Source: Bacillota bacterium
Lineage (GTDB): Bacteria; Bacillota; Bacilli; Paenibacillales; NBRC-103111
Assembly: GCA_023388055.1 (NCBI GenBank)
Contig: JAEWGW010000046.1
Coordinates: forward strand, 142,523-206,522
DNA: 64,000 nucleotides
Reading direction: 5' to 3'
Shown here: positions 53,318 to 62,180 of the stretch, piece by piece
Numbering within the stretch: position 1 is the first letter of the stretch
How the letters are laid out: each line of letters begins with the position of its first letter
Program-made: the position numbers and the translations under genes
The notes under the pieces: model-generated
Seen by the model: the letters and a program-made list of their open reading frames with translations, nothing else
What the model was told of the DNA's origin: nothing
Database searches by the model: none

Positions 53318-54244
53318 CTATTTGCTCCCCCTCAGCATCTCTCCGATGGCGCCAATGCTGCCCAGGGTTTCCACCGCCTTGGTGGGGATAAACACCTTAT
53401 TGGCCGCTCCGTTGGCTACCTCGCCCAGCGCCTCCAAGGCGCGGTATGTAAGCACCTGCTCGTCAAGCCCGGCCTCCCGCAGCAGCTGGATGCGGACCTT
53501 CTCGGCGTCAGCGATGGACTGGATCGCCTTGGCTTCGCCCAGTGCCTCCAGCTCCTTGGCCTGCCGGATCCCCTCCGCCTGCCGGATGCGGGCTTCCTTC
53601 TCGCCCTCCGCCTTCAGGATTTGGCTTTGTTTATTGCCTTCGGCACGCAGAATCATGTCCTGCTTGGCCGCCTCGGCCTCCAGAACCATCGCCCGTTTGC
53701 TGCGCTCCGCCTTCATTTGTTTGTCCATGGCTTCCTGAATATCACCGGGCGGCTGGATGTCGATCACCTCCACGCGTTCGATCCGCACACCCCATTTTTC
53801 CGTCGCCTCATCCAAGGCCACCCGGATGTCAGTGGAGATTTTTTCCCGGCCGGACAGGGTTTCATCCAGCTCCATATTGCCGATAATCTGCCGCATGGTA
53901 GCGGTGGTAATGTTCCGTACCCCGTACACATAATCGGAAATTCCGTATGTAGCCTGCTCCGGACCCGTCACCTGGTAGAAGATGATGGTGTCGATTTGGA
54001 CCTGGACATTATCCTTGGTAATGACCGTCTGCGGCGGCACATTAGCCTGCTGGACCCGCAAATCGTGATAGGTCCGCACATGGTCGATAATCGGAATCAG
54101 GATATTGATGCCGGGTGTCAGCAGATGATTAAACTTGCCCAGCCGCTCCACCACACCAACCCTCTGCTGCGGGATGATCTTGACCGACAGTGAGATAAAC
54201 ACCACGGCCAGTACCACGATCAGGATCGGAATTGCGTAAATCAT
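53318..54244 (-). CDS. SPFH/band-7 stomatin-like protein
   Basis: 308 residues from the ATG at 54244 (GAGGAGG upstream). One N-terminal hydrophobic anchor (IPILIVVLAVVFISLSVKII) precedes the SPFH domain (residues 30-190; RVGVVERLGKFNHLLTPGIN, RNITTATMRQIIGNMELDE) and an Ala/Glu-rich coiled-coil (190-270, repeats of AEGxKQ and AEGEKEARI). Stomatin-type scaffolds organise membrane protein complexes. It is paired with nfeD (4-base gap). Confidence 0.93.
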   Translation of the reverse strand: MIYAIPILIVVLAVVFISLSVKIIPQQRVGVVERLGKFNHLLTPGINILIPIIDHVRTYHDLRVQQANVPPQTVITKDNVQVQIDTIIFYQVTGPEQATYGISDYVYGVRNITTATMRQIIGNMELDETLSGREKISTDIRVALDEATEKWGVRIERVEVIDIQPPGDIQEAMDKQMKAERSKRAMVLEAEAAKQDMILRAEGNKQSQILKAEGEKEARIRQAEGIRQAKELEALGEAKAIQSIADAEKVRIQLLREAGLDEQVLTYRALEALGEVANGAANKVFIPTKAVETLGSIGAIGEMLRGSK

Positions 54245-54248
54245 TTCG

Positions 54249-54677
54249 TCATCCTCCTCTTTTGGCCACCTGAAGTAAAGCGCTTCCACGTTCTACTACC
54301 ACAACCGTCTCGCCCTTCTTCAGACTTTCCGCCGACTCCGCACTCCACAGCTCGCCGCCCACCTTCACAATCCCTCTTTGGCCGGCGCTGATCTCCTCGA
54401 TGACGGTTCCTTCCTTGCCAACAAGGACGTCAACGGCATCCTTAAAGCCTTTTGTTTTCACAAGCTTACGGGTTAACGGTTTAGTGAACACCGTCAAAAG
54501 CAGCGCAACGACGCAGCCTGCCACCACCTCCGCCACCCATGCTCCCGGCACAATAAAATCCACGATCATAGCCGCTAATGCGCCTACCCCCAGCCACAGC
54601 AGATAAAAGGTCAGCGTCAGCATTTCCGCTATAACCAGGAGACCGGCCACGATCAGCCATATCAGCCACAGATCCAT
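54249..54677 (-). CDS. nfeD: NfeD family membrane protein
   Basis: 142 residues, short NfeD form (no protease domain). Three N-terminal hydrophobic segments (about 5-25, 29-45, 50-66) are followed by a C-terminal OB-fold (GKEGTVIEEISAGQRGIVKV; GELWSAES). NfeD OB domains bind SPFH proteins, consistent with the next gene in the operon. The pair probably builds a membrane microdomain. Confidence 0.92.
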   Translation of the reverse strand: MDLWLIWLIVAGLLVIAEMLTLTFYLLWLGVGALAAMIVDFIVPGAWVAEVVAGCVVALLLTVFTKPLTRKLVKTKGFKDAVDVLVGKEGTVIEEISAGQRGIVKVGGELWSAESAESLKKGETVVVVERGSALLQVAKRGG

Positions 54678-54802
54678 TTTTTCACCTGCCCTTCAGCACT
54701 AAATGTATTCGCGGCGCAGCAGACAAAGACCTAATTCTGGCGGTGGTTAAGGAGACCCTCCAAGGTGTATCCGCCTTCATGAGTCCATCAATAAAACATT
54801 CC

Positions 54803-54853
54803 CCCAAAAGTGACGAGATGCTTCGAAGCAAATTCCGGGTACTTTTGGGGGAG
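54803..54853. repeat. Inverted repeat, CCCCCAAAAGT type
   Basis: CCCCCAAAAGT and ACTTTTGGGGG flank about 30 bases that contain a second palindrome, TGCTTCGAAGCA. It lies in the gene-free interval 54678-54889 between nfeD and the response regulator. Function unknown. Confidence 0.55.
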
Positions 54854-54889
54854 CCCCCGAATGAAAATGCTACCATGATGCATTTTCGT

Positions 54890-54931
54890 AAAAAAAAACC
54901 GTGCCGGAGCATCAGCCCCTACACGGTTTTA
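54890..54931 (-). terminator. Terminator overlapping the response-regulator stop
   Basis: AAAACCGTG (about 54895-54903) and CACGGTTTT (54922-54930) form the stem, and a run of T follows on the minus strand. The last codons of the response regulator lie in the stem. Confidence 0.7.
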
Positions 54932-55572
54932 TCGGAAATAATATTATGCTTCAGCGCGTACCGGACCATGTCCGACCGTTTGGTAAGATTGAGCTTCTCG
55001 CGGATCCGGGTTTTGTAGGAATCCACCGTTTTGATGCTGACAGTCAGCTGCTCGGCAATTTCTTGCTGGGTGTGACCCAAGGCAATCAGCAGCAGCACCT
55101 CCTGCTCCCGCGGGCTCAGCACCTCCTCCTGCACCTCATCAGCAGCCGCCTTGCCCCCTGGTTTGTGGAAGCCGCCCAGCAGAGTGGGATAAATATAACG
55201 CTCCCCCTCCATGACCGCCCGGATGGCGATAATCAGCTCCGTGTCCACCGCCCGCTTCAAGACGTATCCGGAAGCCCCGGCCTCCATACTTTCCTGCCAA
55301 TAGGCATCATCGGAATAGGTGGAGAGCATCAGCACTTTAATAGTAGAATCATGCTCCTTCAGTTGGCGGGTGCATTCGATGCCGTCCATAACCGGCATGC
55401 TCACATCCATAATCACCAGATCAGGCTTGCAGCCCCGGGCCAGGAGCAGCGCTTCGTCACCACGGCTGGCTTCCCCGATAATATTGAAGGCCGGATCTGC
55501 CTGAAGCACATTCTTCAGACCCGAGCGGAACAGCGGATGATCGTCCGCCAACAGAACGCGTATGGGTTGCAT
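54919..55572 (-). CDS. NarL/LuxR-type response regulator
   Basis: 217 residues. The receiver domain (IRVLLADDHPLFRSGL; phospho-Asp in LVIMDVSMPVMDG, about residue 55; Lys in GYVLKRA) is followed by a LuxR helix-turn-helix (LSPREQEVLLLIALGHTQQE, then SIKTVDSYKTRIREKL). It is co-transcribed with the histidine kinase 27 bases upstream. Its targets are not known; the nearby hydrogenase operon is a candidate. Confidence 0.95.
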   Translation of the reverse strand: MQPIRVLLADDHPLFRSGLKNVLQADPAFNIIGEASRGDEALLLARGCKPDLVIMDVSMPVMDGIECTRQLKEHDSTIKVLMLSTYSDDAYWQESMEAGASGYVLKRAVDTELIIAIRAVMEGERYIYPTLLGGFHKPGGKAAADEVQEEVLSPREQEVLLLIALGHTQQEIAEQLTVSIKTVDSYKTRIREKLNLTKRSDMVRYALKHNIISDKTV

Positions 55573-55599
55573 GGTGACACTCCTTCTTCCGCAGGCCCA

Positions 55600-56871
55600 T
55601 CAGCCCGCATAGGTTTCCTTGCCGGCAAACAACGGGAGGTGGACGAACACAGTGGTTCCCGACCCAAAGCTGGATTCGATTTTTAGGGATCCGTTCAGCA
55701 GCACAGCACGCTCCTGCATCCCGCGCAATCCCAGGTTGGACCGTGTAGGCTCCCGCCCCAGCACCTGCTCCACATCGAAGCCTGCTCCGTCATCCTCCAC
55801 AATAACCGACAGCTGGCACTGCTTGCGGCTGATAATCACACTGACATTCCTCGCTCTGGCATACCGGGCCACATTGGTCAGCGCCTCCTGGATAATCCGG
55901 TAGACGGAGATTTCGATCTCCATGGGCAGCCTGATCTCATCCAACCCCAGCATGCACAAATCCGCATCAATCCCGTATTTGCTCCGGTATTGCTCCATGT
56001 ACCGCTCCAGTGCAGTGGCAAGCCCGTATTTGTCCAGGACGCTGGGCCGCAGCTGCCAGGCCAGATCATGAACCTCCTCCAGGGTTTCCTGCACCAGCTG
56101 GCGCAGCCCGCGAAGCTGCTCATGCCGCTCCAATTCGGTTTTTTTGTCTGCCAGCACGCTTAAGCCAAGCAAAATGGAGGTGAGGGATTGGCTGGTTTCA
56201 TCATGCAGCTCCCGGGCAATCCGCTTCCGCTCCTCCTCCTGCGCCTGAATCACCTTATCCAGCAGCTGCAGCCGGAGCGCTTCCTTCTGCTTCAGCTCAT
56301 GCCATAGACGCAGATTCTCCGCCGTTACGTAAATCTGGTTAGCCAGGGACTGGAGGACATTGACGGATTGAGCGTTCAGCGGCAGATAGCTGCATACAGC
56401 CAGCTGGCCAATCCGGTTATCCTCTCTCCCCACGGAGAACACCAGGTAATAGATGGATACAATAGAGCAATAACAATCGCGCCCCTGAAGGCGCTCACAA
56501 CGGTCACAAGGGCATTCCACAATCTTGTACGGCAGGTCCAGATATTCGCCCACAACGTTAATCTGGATCACGGCGGAATGGAGCTGGAGATCCGTAACCG
56601 CCCGCTTCAAAAACTGCTCCAGCATAGCCTGCATCTCCGGAATGGAACGAACCTGGCCGCTCAGCTCATTCAATAAAGAAAGCTCCCGGTTCTGCAGGAG
56701 AATTTCCTGCCGCTCCTCCAGCTGCTTGTTGCCCATCAGCAATTTGGCAAACACGCTGCGGAGAATATCCAGGCTTCTCCGCTTCACCAGGAGCAGCCAC
56801 TTCCGCAGAGAGATTTTCCGGATAAACCGAAAAAGCTGCGGAATGCTCAAAATCCATGCTTTTACGCGCAT
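55600..56871 (-). CDS. Cytosolic GAF histidine kinase with cysteine cluster
   Basis: 423 residues from the ATG at 56871 (GAGGGA upstream). A basic amphipathic N-terminus, a helical segment and a GAF-like domain (about residues 70-205) precede HisKA_3 (phospho-His 223 in RIARELHDETSQSL) and HATPase (QEALTNVARYA; VEDDGAGFD; LGLRGMQERA). There is no transmembrane segment. The GAF loop carries five cysteines, C120-x-C122-x2-C125-x7-C133-x-C135, a plausible Fe-S or redox site comparable in idea to the NreB oxygen sensor. It pairs with the regulator at 54919. Confidence 0.9.
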   Translation of the reverse strand: MRVKAWILSIPQLFRFIRKISLRKWLLLVKRRSLDILRSVFAKLLMGNKQLEERQEILLQNRELSLLNELSGQVRSIPEMQAMLEQFLKRAVTDLQLHSAVIQINVVGEYLDLPYKIVECPCDRCERLQGRDCYCSIVSIYYLVFSVGREDNRIGQLAVCSYLPLNAQSVNVLQSLANQIYVTAENLRLWHELKQKEALRLQLLDKVIQAQEEERKRIARELHDETSQSLTSILLGLSVLADKKTELERHEQLRGLRQLVQETLEEVHDLAWQLRPSVLDKYGLATALERYMEQYRSKYGIDADLCMLGLDEIRLPMEIEISVYRIIQEALTNVARYARARNVSVIISRKQCQLSVIVEDDGAGFDVEQVLGREPTRSNLGLRGMQERAVLLNGSLKIESSFGSGTTVFVHLPLFAGKETYAG

Positions 56872-57051
56872 ACCGGTATCCCTCCGCGGTCTGTAATGCT
56901 GTCCTGCGCTGCCGATCATTTTGTCGCTCAAATTATACCATGGGGGCCTAAAAAGCAACAAGAGACCAGTGTATTTTCCGGAAATGCCGCACATTGGAAA
57001 ACCCGGGGAACTTCCGACTCAGCAGAAAGCAGGAATGTATATATTAATGTA

Positions 57052-57104
57052 AATAAAAAGCTTGTATACCCGATTTTTGGAAAAAATCAGATGTACAAGC
57101 CCTC
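57052..57104 (-). terminator. Terminator of the 58-residue gene
   Basis: On the minus strand GGGCTTGTAC...GTATACAAGC with an inner GATTTTTTCC/AAAAATC stem, followed by TTTTTATTTA. It lies about 30 bases after the stop at 57132. Confidence 0.8.
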
Positions 57105-57131
57105 TCAATAATGGTAAAATATAGAATGCGT

Positions 57132-57308
57132 CTACCACCAAACTCCTTGCAGTTCTTTCTTATCCTTAAGAGCACTCAAGAGATGTTTCTTCTCGGTTTC
57201 GCTGATCTTGGCGCCTGCAGAAACTTCCACATCATGATGCATTTGCATTTTTTCTTTCAGATCTCTGACAGTTGCATAAAGTCCGGGAGATAAGGATATC
57301 GCTTGCAT
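57132..57308 (-). CDS. 58-residue peptide ending in Trp-Trp, candidate signal precursor
   Basis: A complete small gene. The ATG at 57308 lies 6-7 bases after GCGAGGTGA, and the frame encodes 58 residues with a Lys/Glu-rich helical body (TVRDLKEKMQMHHD; ISETEKKHLLSALKDKKE) ending LQGVWW. It has an extended -10 promoter and a terminator of its own. There is no signal peptide. It is divergent from two ComP-like kinases, whose known ligand ComX is a ~55-residue precursor with a modified Trp near the C-terminus. A pheromone-precursor role is therefore a serious but unproven possibility. No ComX homology could be shown by eye, and no ComQ gene is in the window. Confidence 0.65.
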   Translation of the reverse strand: MQAISLSPGLYATVRDLKEKMQMHHDVEVSAGAKISETEKKHLLSALKDKKELQGVWW

Positions 57309-57343
57309 ACGATCACCTCGCTTTTTTTTTCGTTTTCACTTCC

Positions 57344-57353
57344 ATTATATCAC
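57344..57353 (-). promoter_or_regulatory. Promoter element of the 58-residue gene
   Basis: On the minus strand GTGATATAAT, an extended -10 with a perfect TATAAT, about 36 bases before the ATG at 57308. No clear -35 is visible. The 85-base divergent region also must hold the promoter of the first kinase. Confidence 0.6.
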
Positions 57354-57393
57354 GAAAATTCCAATTTTAAATAGAAAGGTGCAAAATTTTGTC

Positions 57394-59721
57394 ATGAAAA
57401 GGACTGTTTTTGCGCGGTTAATGCTATTATTTTTTTTGACCTATCAAATTTGGGCCCTTATCCTGATGTTCCGTTACCCGCTGACCGGTATTAACCTTCA
57501 CAAAAATGCTGCCCAAGAATGGACCATTTCCAGCTTTGAAGCTTACAGCATCGCCTCCAAACTGGATTTCAGGATTGGGGATGTCATTAACGAAGTCAAC
57601 GGGATCACCCCTGACAAGCATGAATCCGTCCGGCTCTTCAAAAGCATCGACCAGGCGGACACCATTAGGGCCAGCCGGGGAGACATACCCATTGATGTCA
57701 ATCTGCGCAGCATCTCTTCCATTTCGGCCTATGATATTGTTGCCCTGCTGGCGGAGATCTCCAGCTTCTTGATTGCCGGCCTTCTGGCAGGGAAGGTGAA
57801 ACACTCGCCATCATCCTTCTATCTCTCCGGAATCTTCCTCAATATAGCAGCCATATTCATGAGTCTGACCACCTCGGTCAGAGGAGACCCCTCGGGCAAG
57901 CTGCTGATCGGAACCTTCATCATGTTTCTGCCGGTGATCTTCTATAAATTCCTTCACGAATATCTGGTTGAAAAGGGCACCTCCGGCTTTCCTTATCATT
58001 GGGGAAAATGGTACTGCCTGCTGCTTGCCGTTCCTGTTTTCATCCAATTGTTTTATATCCTGGGCTTAACCGGCTCCGTGCAATTATACGAATGGGTCAG
58101 CAATATGATCCTGGGAGTCAGCATCCTGGGGATTTCGGGAGATTTTGTGCTGCTCTTTTACTTTTACCGGAAATATAAAATAGACAACCCGCATATTGCC
58201 GTGCTGATCCGGATCGTCTTTTGTTCCTTGTTTCTTTCCGTCTCGCCAATTATGCTCCTATCCTTTTTGCCCCGTTTTCTATTTGGGCATGAATGGCTAA
58301 ACTCGCTGCAGATGAGCTGGTTCATCTTCCTGTTCCCGCTGACCTTCGTGTATCTGCTGGCTACCCGGCGTTTATATGATATTGATTTGATTACCCGTCG
58401 CATTCTGTTCACAGTAGTCATCGCCATCATTCCCAGTCTGATTTTTACCGGGACGGCCAGGCTGCTTTTTGGGGAAGCCGCCAACGGGGAACGGCTGGCT
58501 TTGGCCTTTTTCATTCAACTGATAGGCATCTCCTTCGTTCTATATATTCTCGAAAATCTCACAACCCGCCTGGAACCGGCCTTATTCCCCAGGAAATACA
58601 GGCTGCATCTGGCCCTCAAGAGCATCTCGCGGAACCTGGGCACCATCTCCACCTTCCAGGAAATGAGGGAAATCATTCTGAAGGATATTGTAGACACCCT
58701 GGAGGTAACCGGAGCAGCTATCATGCTTCTGGAGGAGGGGAAGGAAGAGCTGATTGCCGTAGGGGTGGCAGAGCATGAGCATATTCTTCGATTAATTCAG
58801 GAGAAAAACCAGGAGGAGGCCGGTTATGTCTGCTTCGCCATTACCCGGCAGGAGGAGTATACCGCTTATCTGGCCGTTTCCCCCAAACGCTCCGGCACTA
58901 TGCTGGGTCATGAGGAGATGCACTGGCTCCAGCTGATTCTGACCTACCTGGCGGTTTCCCTGGAGAATGTGCAGCTGATCCGCAAGCTGGACAACAAAAT
59001 CCAGACCCTCTCCTCCGTGGTGCCCAAGGAAGAGGAGGCCGGCAATCTGCAGTGGTTCCGGAAGCTGATGTTCGGGCTCCAGGAGAAGGAGCGGGTCCGG
59101 ATTGCCATGGATATCCACGACAGCACCATGCAGGATCTGTTCTTCCTGAAGCGGAGACTGGAAACGGTGCAGGACGAGCATATGGTGACAGCCGAAGGTA
59201 CGAAGGCCCTGGGGCAGGCTGCGCGCTATATTGATATGATCAATGCGGGTTTGCGGCAAAGCTGCTTCGAGCTTCATCCGTATCTGCTGCGGGATATCGG
59301 GCTGGTGGCCACATTGGGGAAGCTGCTGGCGATGGAGCGGGCTACCAGCGATTTCCGAATTGACTTCTCAACCACGGATATACTCCCTATCGAGGAGGTG
59401 GATATGGAGGTCAAGCAGCATGTGTTCCGCATGGTTCAGGAGCTTCTGAACAATGCCAAGAAATATTCCCGCGCCTCTGTGGTCTGCATCTCGCTGCAGC
59501 TTCATACGGGAGTTCTGAGGGTGGAATATGCTGACGACGGGGTGGGGTTTGAGGAGAAACGCCCGGTGGTCAGGGAAATCGGTTCTTCCGGGCGGGGCAT
59601 CGAACAGATGAAGAGCCGGGTATTGTCCATGAACGGTAGCTACGGGCTTTCCACCTCTCCAGGCAAGGGAGTAACCTTCTGGGCGCGGTTTCCGGCGGGA
59701 TCCCAGCTTAGCAGAGCATAG
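57394..59721 (+). CDS. ComP-like sensor histidine kinase, copy 1
   Basis: 775 residues from the ATG at 57394. A first helix (LMLLFFLTYQIWALILMF) is followed by an extracellular PDZ-like loop (LDFRIGDVINEVNGITPD), about seven further membrane segments to residue ~390 and a GAF-like region (400-540). HisKA_3 follows (phospho-His 575 in RIAMDIHDSTMQDLFFLKRR), then HATPase (VQELLNNAKKYS; DDGVGFEE). The order and motifs match ComP of Bacillus (ComX quorum sensor), including WFRKLMF before the H-box. It is divergent from the 58-residue gene. No response regulator follows; a terminator ends the unit. Confidence 0.88.
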   Translation: MKRTVFARLMLLFFLTYQIWALILMFRYPLTGINLHKNAAQEWTISSFEAYSIASKLDFRIGDVINEVNGITPDKHESVRLFKSIDQADTIRASRGDIPIDVNLRSISSISAYDIVALLAEISSFLIAGLLAGKVKHSPSSFYLSGIFLNIAAIFMSLTTSVRGDPSGKLLIGTFIMFLPVIFYKFLHEYLVEKGTSGFPYHWGKWYCLLLAVPVFIQLFYILGLTGSVQLYEWVSNMILGVSILGISGDFVLLFYFYRKYKIDNPHIAVLIRIVFCSLFLSVSPIMLLSFLPRFLFGHEWLNSLQMSWFIFLFPLTFVYLLATRRLYDIDLITRRILFTVVIAIIPSLIFTGTARLLFGEAANGERLALAFFIQLIGISFVLYILENLTTRLEPALFPRKYRLHLALKSISRNLGTISTFQEMREIILKDIVDTLEVTGAAIMLLEEGKEELIAVGVAEHEHILRLIQEKNQEEAGYVCFAITRQEEYTAYLAVSPKRSGTMLGHEEMHWLQLILTYLAVSLENVQLIRKLDNKIQTLSSVVPKEEEAGNLQWFRKLMFGLQEKERVRIAMDIHDSTMQDLFFLKRRLETVQDEHMVTAEGTKALGQAARYIDMINAGLRQSCFELHPYLLRDIGLVATLGKLLAMERATSDFRIDFSTTDILPIEEVDMEVKQHVFRMVQELLNNAKKYSRASVVCISLQLHTGVLRVEYADDGVGFEEKRPVVREIGSSGRGIEQMKSRVLSMNGSYGLSTSPGKGVTFWARFPAGSQLSRA

Positions 59722-59748
59722 AAGATTGAGAATGCCTTCCTTACATAC

Positions 59749-59799
59749 AAAGAGGTTGTCGGACTGATTATTGCAATCAACCGAACAATCTCTTTTTCT
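59749..59799 (+). terminator. Terminator after the first ComP-like kinase
   Basis: AAAGAGGTTGTCGG (59749-59762) pairs with CCGAACAATCTCTTT (59781-59795), followed by TTCT. Confidence 0.78.
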
Positions 59800-59800
59800 A

Positions 59801-59829
59801 TTGGTGAATACGCGGGAAAATGATAGACT
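59801..59829 (+). promoter_or_regulatory. Promoter of the second ComP-like kinase
   Basis: TTGGTG (59801-59806), a 17-base spacer and TAGACT (59824-59829) with TGA just before the -10. It shows that copy 2 has a promoter independent of copy 1. Confidence 0.6.
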
Positions 59830-59864
59830 TGTGGAAGCAAATTAAAGAAGGCAGGAATTGGACG

Positions 59865-62180
59865 ATGCGGAAGCGCAATATCATGCGGGCAGTGGTGATT
59901 TTTTTTGTCATCTACCAAATTTGGGCGTTGTTTATCGTGTTCCGGTACCCGGTAATCGGCATAAACCTGGAGCAGAACAGCAGCGGTCATTGGATTATAG
60001 AAAGTATAGATGAAGCAAACCTCTTAAAAAACACTGGCATTCAAGCAGGAGACCAGATCATTTCCATTAATGGCGGTGATCCGGATGCCTATCCGTTCGT
60101 CCATCTCTGGCGCACGCTGGACCAGGCCGATAGCTTTGTGGTCAATCGGGACGGAACGATCATGGAGGTACAGGTGCAGGACATGCCGCTTCTGTCCGTG
60201 TATGATACCATAAGCTATCTTGCAGAATTTTTCAGTCTGCTGCTTGCAGTCATTATCTACAAACGTGTGCGTAATTCACCATCAGCCGTGTACTTGTCAG
60301 CGGTTTTTTTGGATATTGCCTTCATTTTCATGAGTCTTGCCACCTCCATCAGGGGAGATTCCTCCGGCAAATTCTTCATCTCAACTTTTATGCTGCTGAT
60401 GCCCGCCCTCTTTCTTCATTTCTTCAATGCATTCTTGCAGGAGAAAGGCTCTTACGGGTTTCCGAACGGTTTAATACGGGGGTATCTTTATGTCATTGCC
60501 CTTCCTGTTGTTCTCAATGCCTTGACTTTCTTCAGGATTATACACACGGTGGAATTGTATGTATTCGCTTCTCTATCCACTTTGGCCATCACCGGACTTG
60601 GTGTGATCGGCTGTCTGATACTGCTGATTCGCTCCTATGTTAAACACCGTAAAGAAAAAAGTCCGTTGGCTTTTATTGTTAAAACGGTCTTTTGGGCTTT
60701 GTTCTGCTCAGTGGCTCCTGTTATTATCTTTTCCTTTGCTCCCAGACTGGTATTGGGCTATGAGCTGGTCAGCTCCTTGCTGATGAGCTGCTTTATCTTC
60801 TTATTCCCATTGGCCTTTGTCTATCTGCTGGCCACTCGGAGACTCTACGATATTGATCTCATCAGCAGGCGCATGTATTTCACTACGGCTATCGCCTTCC
60901 TTCCCAGTCTTTTGTTTATGGGGCTGATCAAGCTTCTGTTTGACGAGACGGCTACGGGAGAACAGCTGGCTTTGGTGTTTTTTATCCTGCTCACCGGCAC
61001 CTCCTTCATCCTGTATTCCCTGGAAAATCTGACGGCCAAGCTGGAGCCTACTTTGTTTCCTCGCAAGTACCGGCTGCAAATGGCGTTAAAAAAGATTTCG
61101 CGCAATTTGGGCATGATCTCCAGCTTCCAGGAAATGCGGGAAATTATTCTGAAGGATATCGCCGAAACACTGGATGTGCGGGGAGCAGCCATTATGCTCC
61201 ATTCCTTAAGTGAAATAGAAATGATTACAGTGGGGAGTGTGGATGAAAAACTGGCAGAACGGCTGATCGGGGAGAATTTGCCGGAAAATGGCCCCTATAC
61301 CTGCTTCGAGATTACACGGCAGGAGGGCTTCACCGCTTATCTGATTGTGACCGAAAAAAACACAGGCACCATACTCGGGCTGGAGGAGGTCAATTGGCTG
61401 CAGCTGATCCTGACCTATCTGGCTGTTTCCCTGGAGAATGTGCAGCTGATCCGCATGCTGGACAATAAAATTCAAACCCTCTCCTCCCTGGTTCCCAGGG
61501 AGGAGGACGCGGAGAACATCCGGTGGTTCCGCAAGCTGATGTTCAGTCTTCAGGAAAAGGAACGGGTGCGCATTGCCATGGATATTCATGACAGCACCAT
61601 GCAGGATTTGTTCTTTCTGAAGCGCAGGCTGCAGGCCATCCACTCCCAGCATATGCTTTCACCGGAGGGACAAAGCTCCTTGGATGCCGCCGCCGATTTT
61701 ATTGATATGATCAACGCGGGCTTGCGGCAAAGCTGCTTCGAGCTTCACCCTTATATACTCCGGGACATCGGGCTGGTGGAGGCGTTAAACAAGCTGTTCC
61801 ATGTGGAGCGGACAACCGCCGAGTTCAAAATCGAGTTTTCCGCCACCGGCATCCAGTTGATCGAAGAGCAGGGGCTGGAGGTCAAGCAGCATCTGTTCCG
61901 GATGATTCAGGAGCTTTTGAACAATGCCAAAAAGTATTCCCGCGCCTCCGAAATCGGGTTTTTGCTGCAATACCGTGAAGGCTATATTGAATTGGATTAT
62001 TCCGATGATGGTGTAGGGTTTGAGGAACGGCAGCCTGCCGTCCGGGAAGTTGGCTCCTCCGGCCAGGGTCTGGAGCAGTTAAAAAGCAGGGTGCTGTCCC
62101 TGGACGGCAGCTATGAGCTATCCACCTCTCCCGGCAAGGGAGTCCGCTTCAACGCTCAAATTCCCGTGACTGCTTCCTAA
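59865..62180 (+). CDS. ComP-like sensor histidine kinase, copy 2
   Basis: 771 residues from the ATG at 59865, which aligns with the start of copy 1; the upstream in-frame ATG at 59820 falls within the promoter. Architecture is identical to copy 1: IWALFIVFRYPVIGINL, PDZ-like loop (GIQAGDQIISINGGDPD), multi-pass membrane domain, GAF-like region, phospho-His 575 in RIAMDIHDSTMQDLFFLKRR and HATPase. The kinase core is nearly identical to copy 1, while the extracellular loop and membrane domain differ most. This suggests duplicated kinases with diverged ligand recognition. The C-terminus overlaps the convergent gene by 32 bases. Confidence 0.88.
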   Translation: MRKRNIMRAVVIFFVIYQIWALFIVFRYPVIGINLEQNSSGHWIIESIDEANLLKNTGIQAGDQIISINGGDPDAYPFVHLWRTLDQADSFVVNRDGTIMEVQVQDMPLLSVYDTISYLAEFFSLLLAVIIYKRVRNSPSAVYLSAVFLDIAFIFMSLATSIRGDSSGKFFISTFMLLMPALFLHFFNAFLQEKGSYGFPNGLIRGYLYVIALPVVLNALTFFRIIHTVELYVFASLSTLAITGLGVIGCLILLIRSYVKHRKEKSPLAFIVKTVFWALFCSVAPVIIFSFAPRLVLGYELVSSLLMSCFIFLFPLAFVYLLATRRLYDIDLISRRMYFTTAIAFLPSLLFMGLIKLLFDETATGEQLALVFFILLTGTSFILYSLENLTAKLEPTLFPRKYRLQMALKKISRNLGMISSFQEMREIILKDIAETLDVRGAAIMLHSLSEIEMITVGSVDEKLAERLIGENLPENGPYTCFEITRQEGFTAYLIVTEKNTGTILGLEEVNWLQLILTYLAVSLENVQLIRMLDNKIQTLSSLVPREEDAENIRWFRKLMFSLQEKERVRIAMDIHDSTMQDLFFLKRRLQAIHSQHMLSPEGQSSLDAAADFIDMINAGLRQSCFELHPYILRDIGLVEALNKLFHVERTTAEFKIEFSATGIQLIEEQGLEVKQHLFRMIQELLNNAKKYSRASEIGFLLQYREGYIELDYSDDGVGFEERQPAVREVGSSGQGLEQLKSRVLSLDGSYELSTSPGKGVRFNAQIPVTAS

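Noticed and set aside
54682..54912. 76-codon minus-strand frame between nfeD and the response regulator
   Set aside because: Crosses inverted repeats, lacks a ribosome site and resembles no protein.
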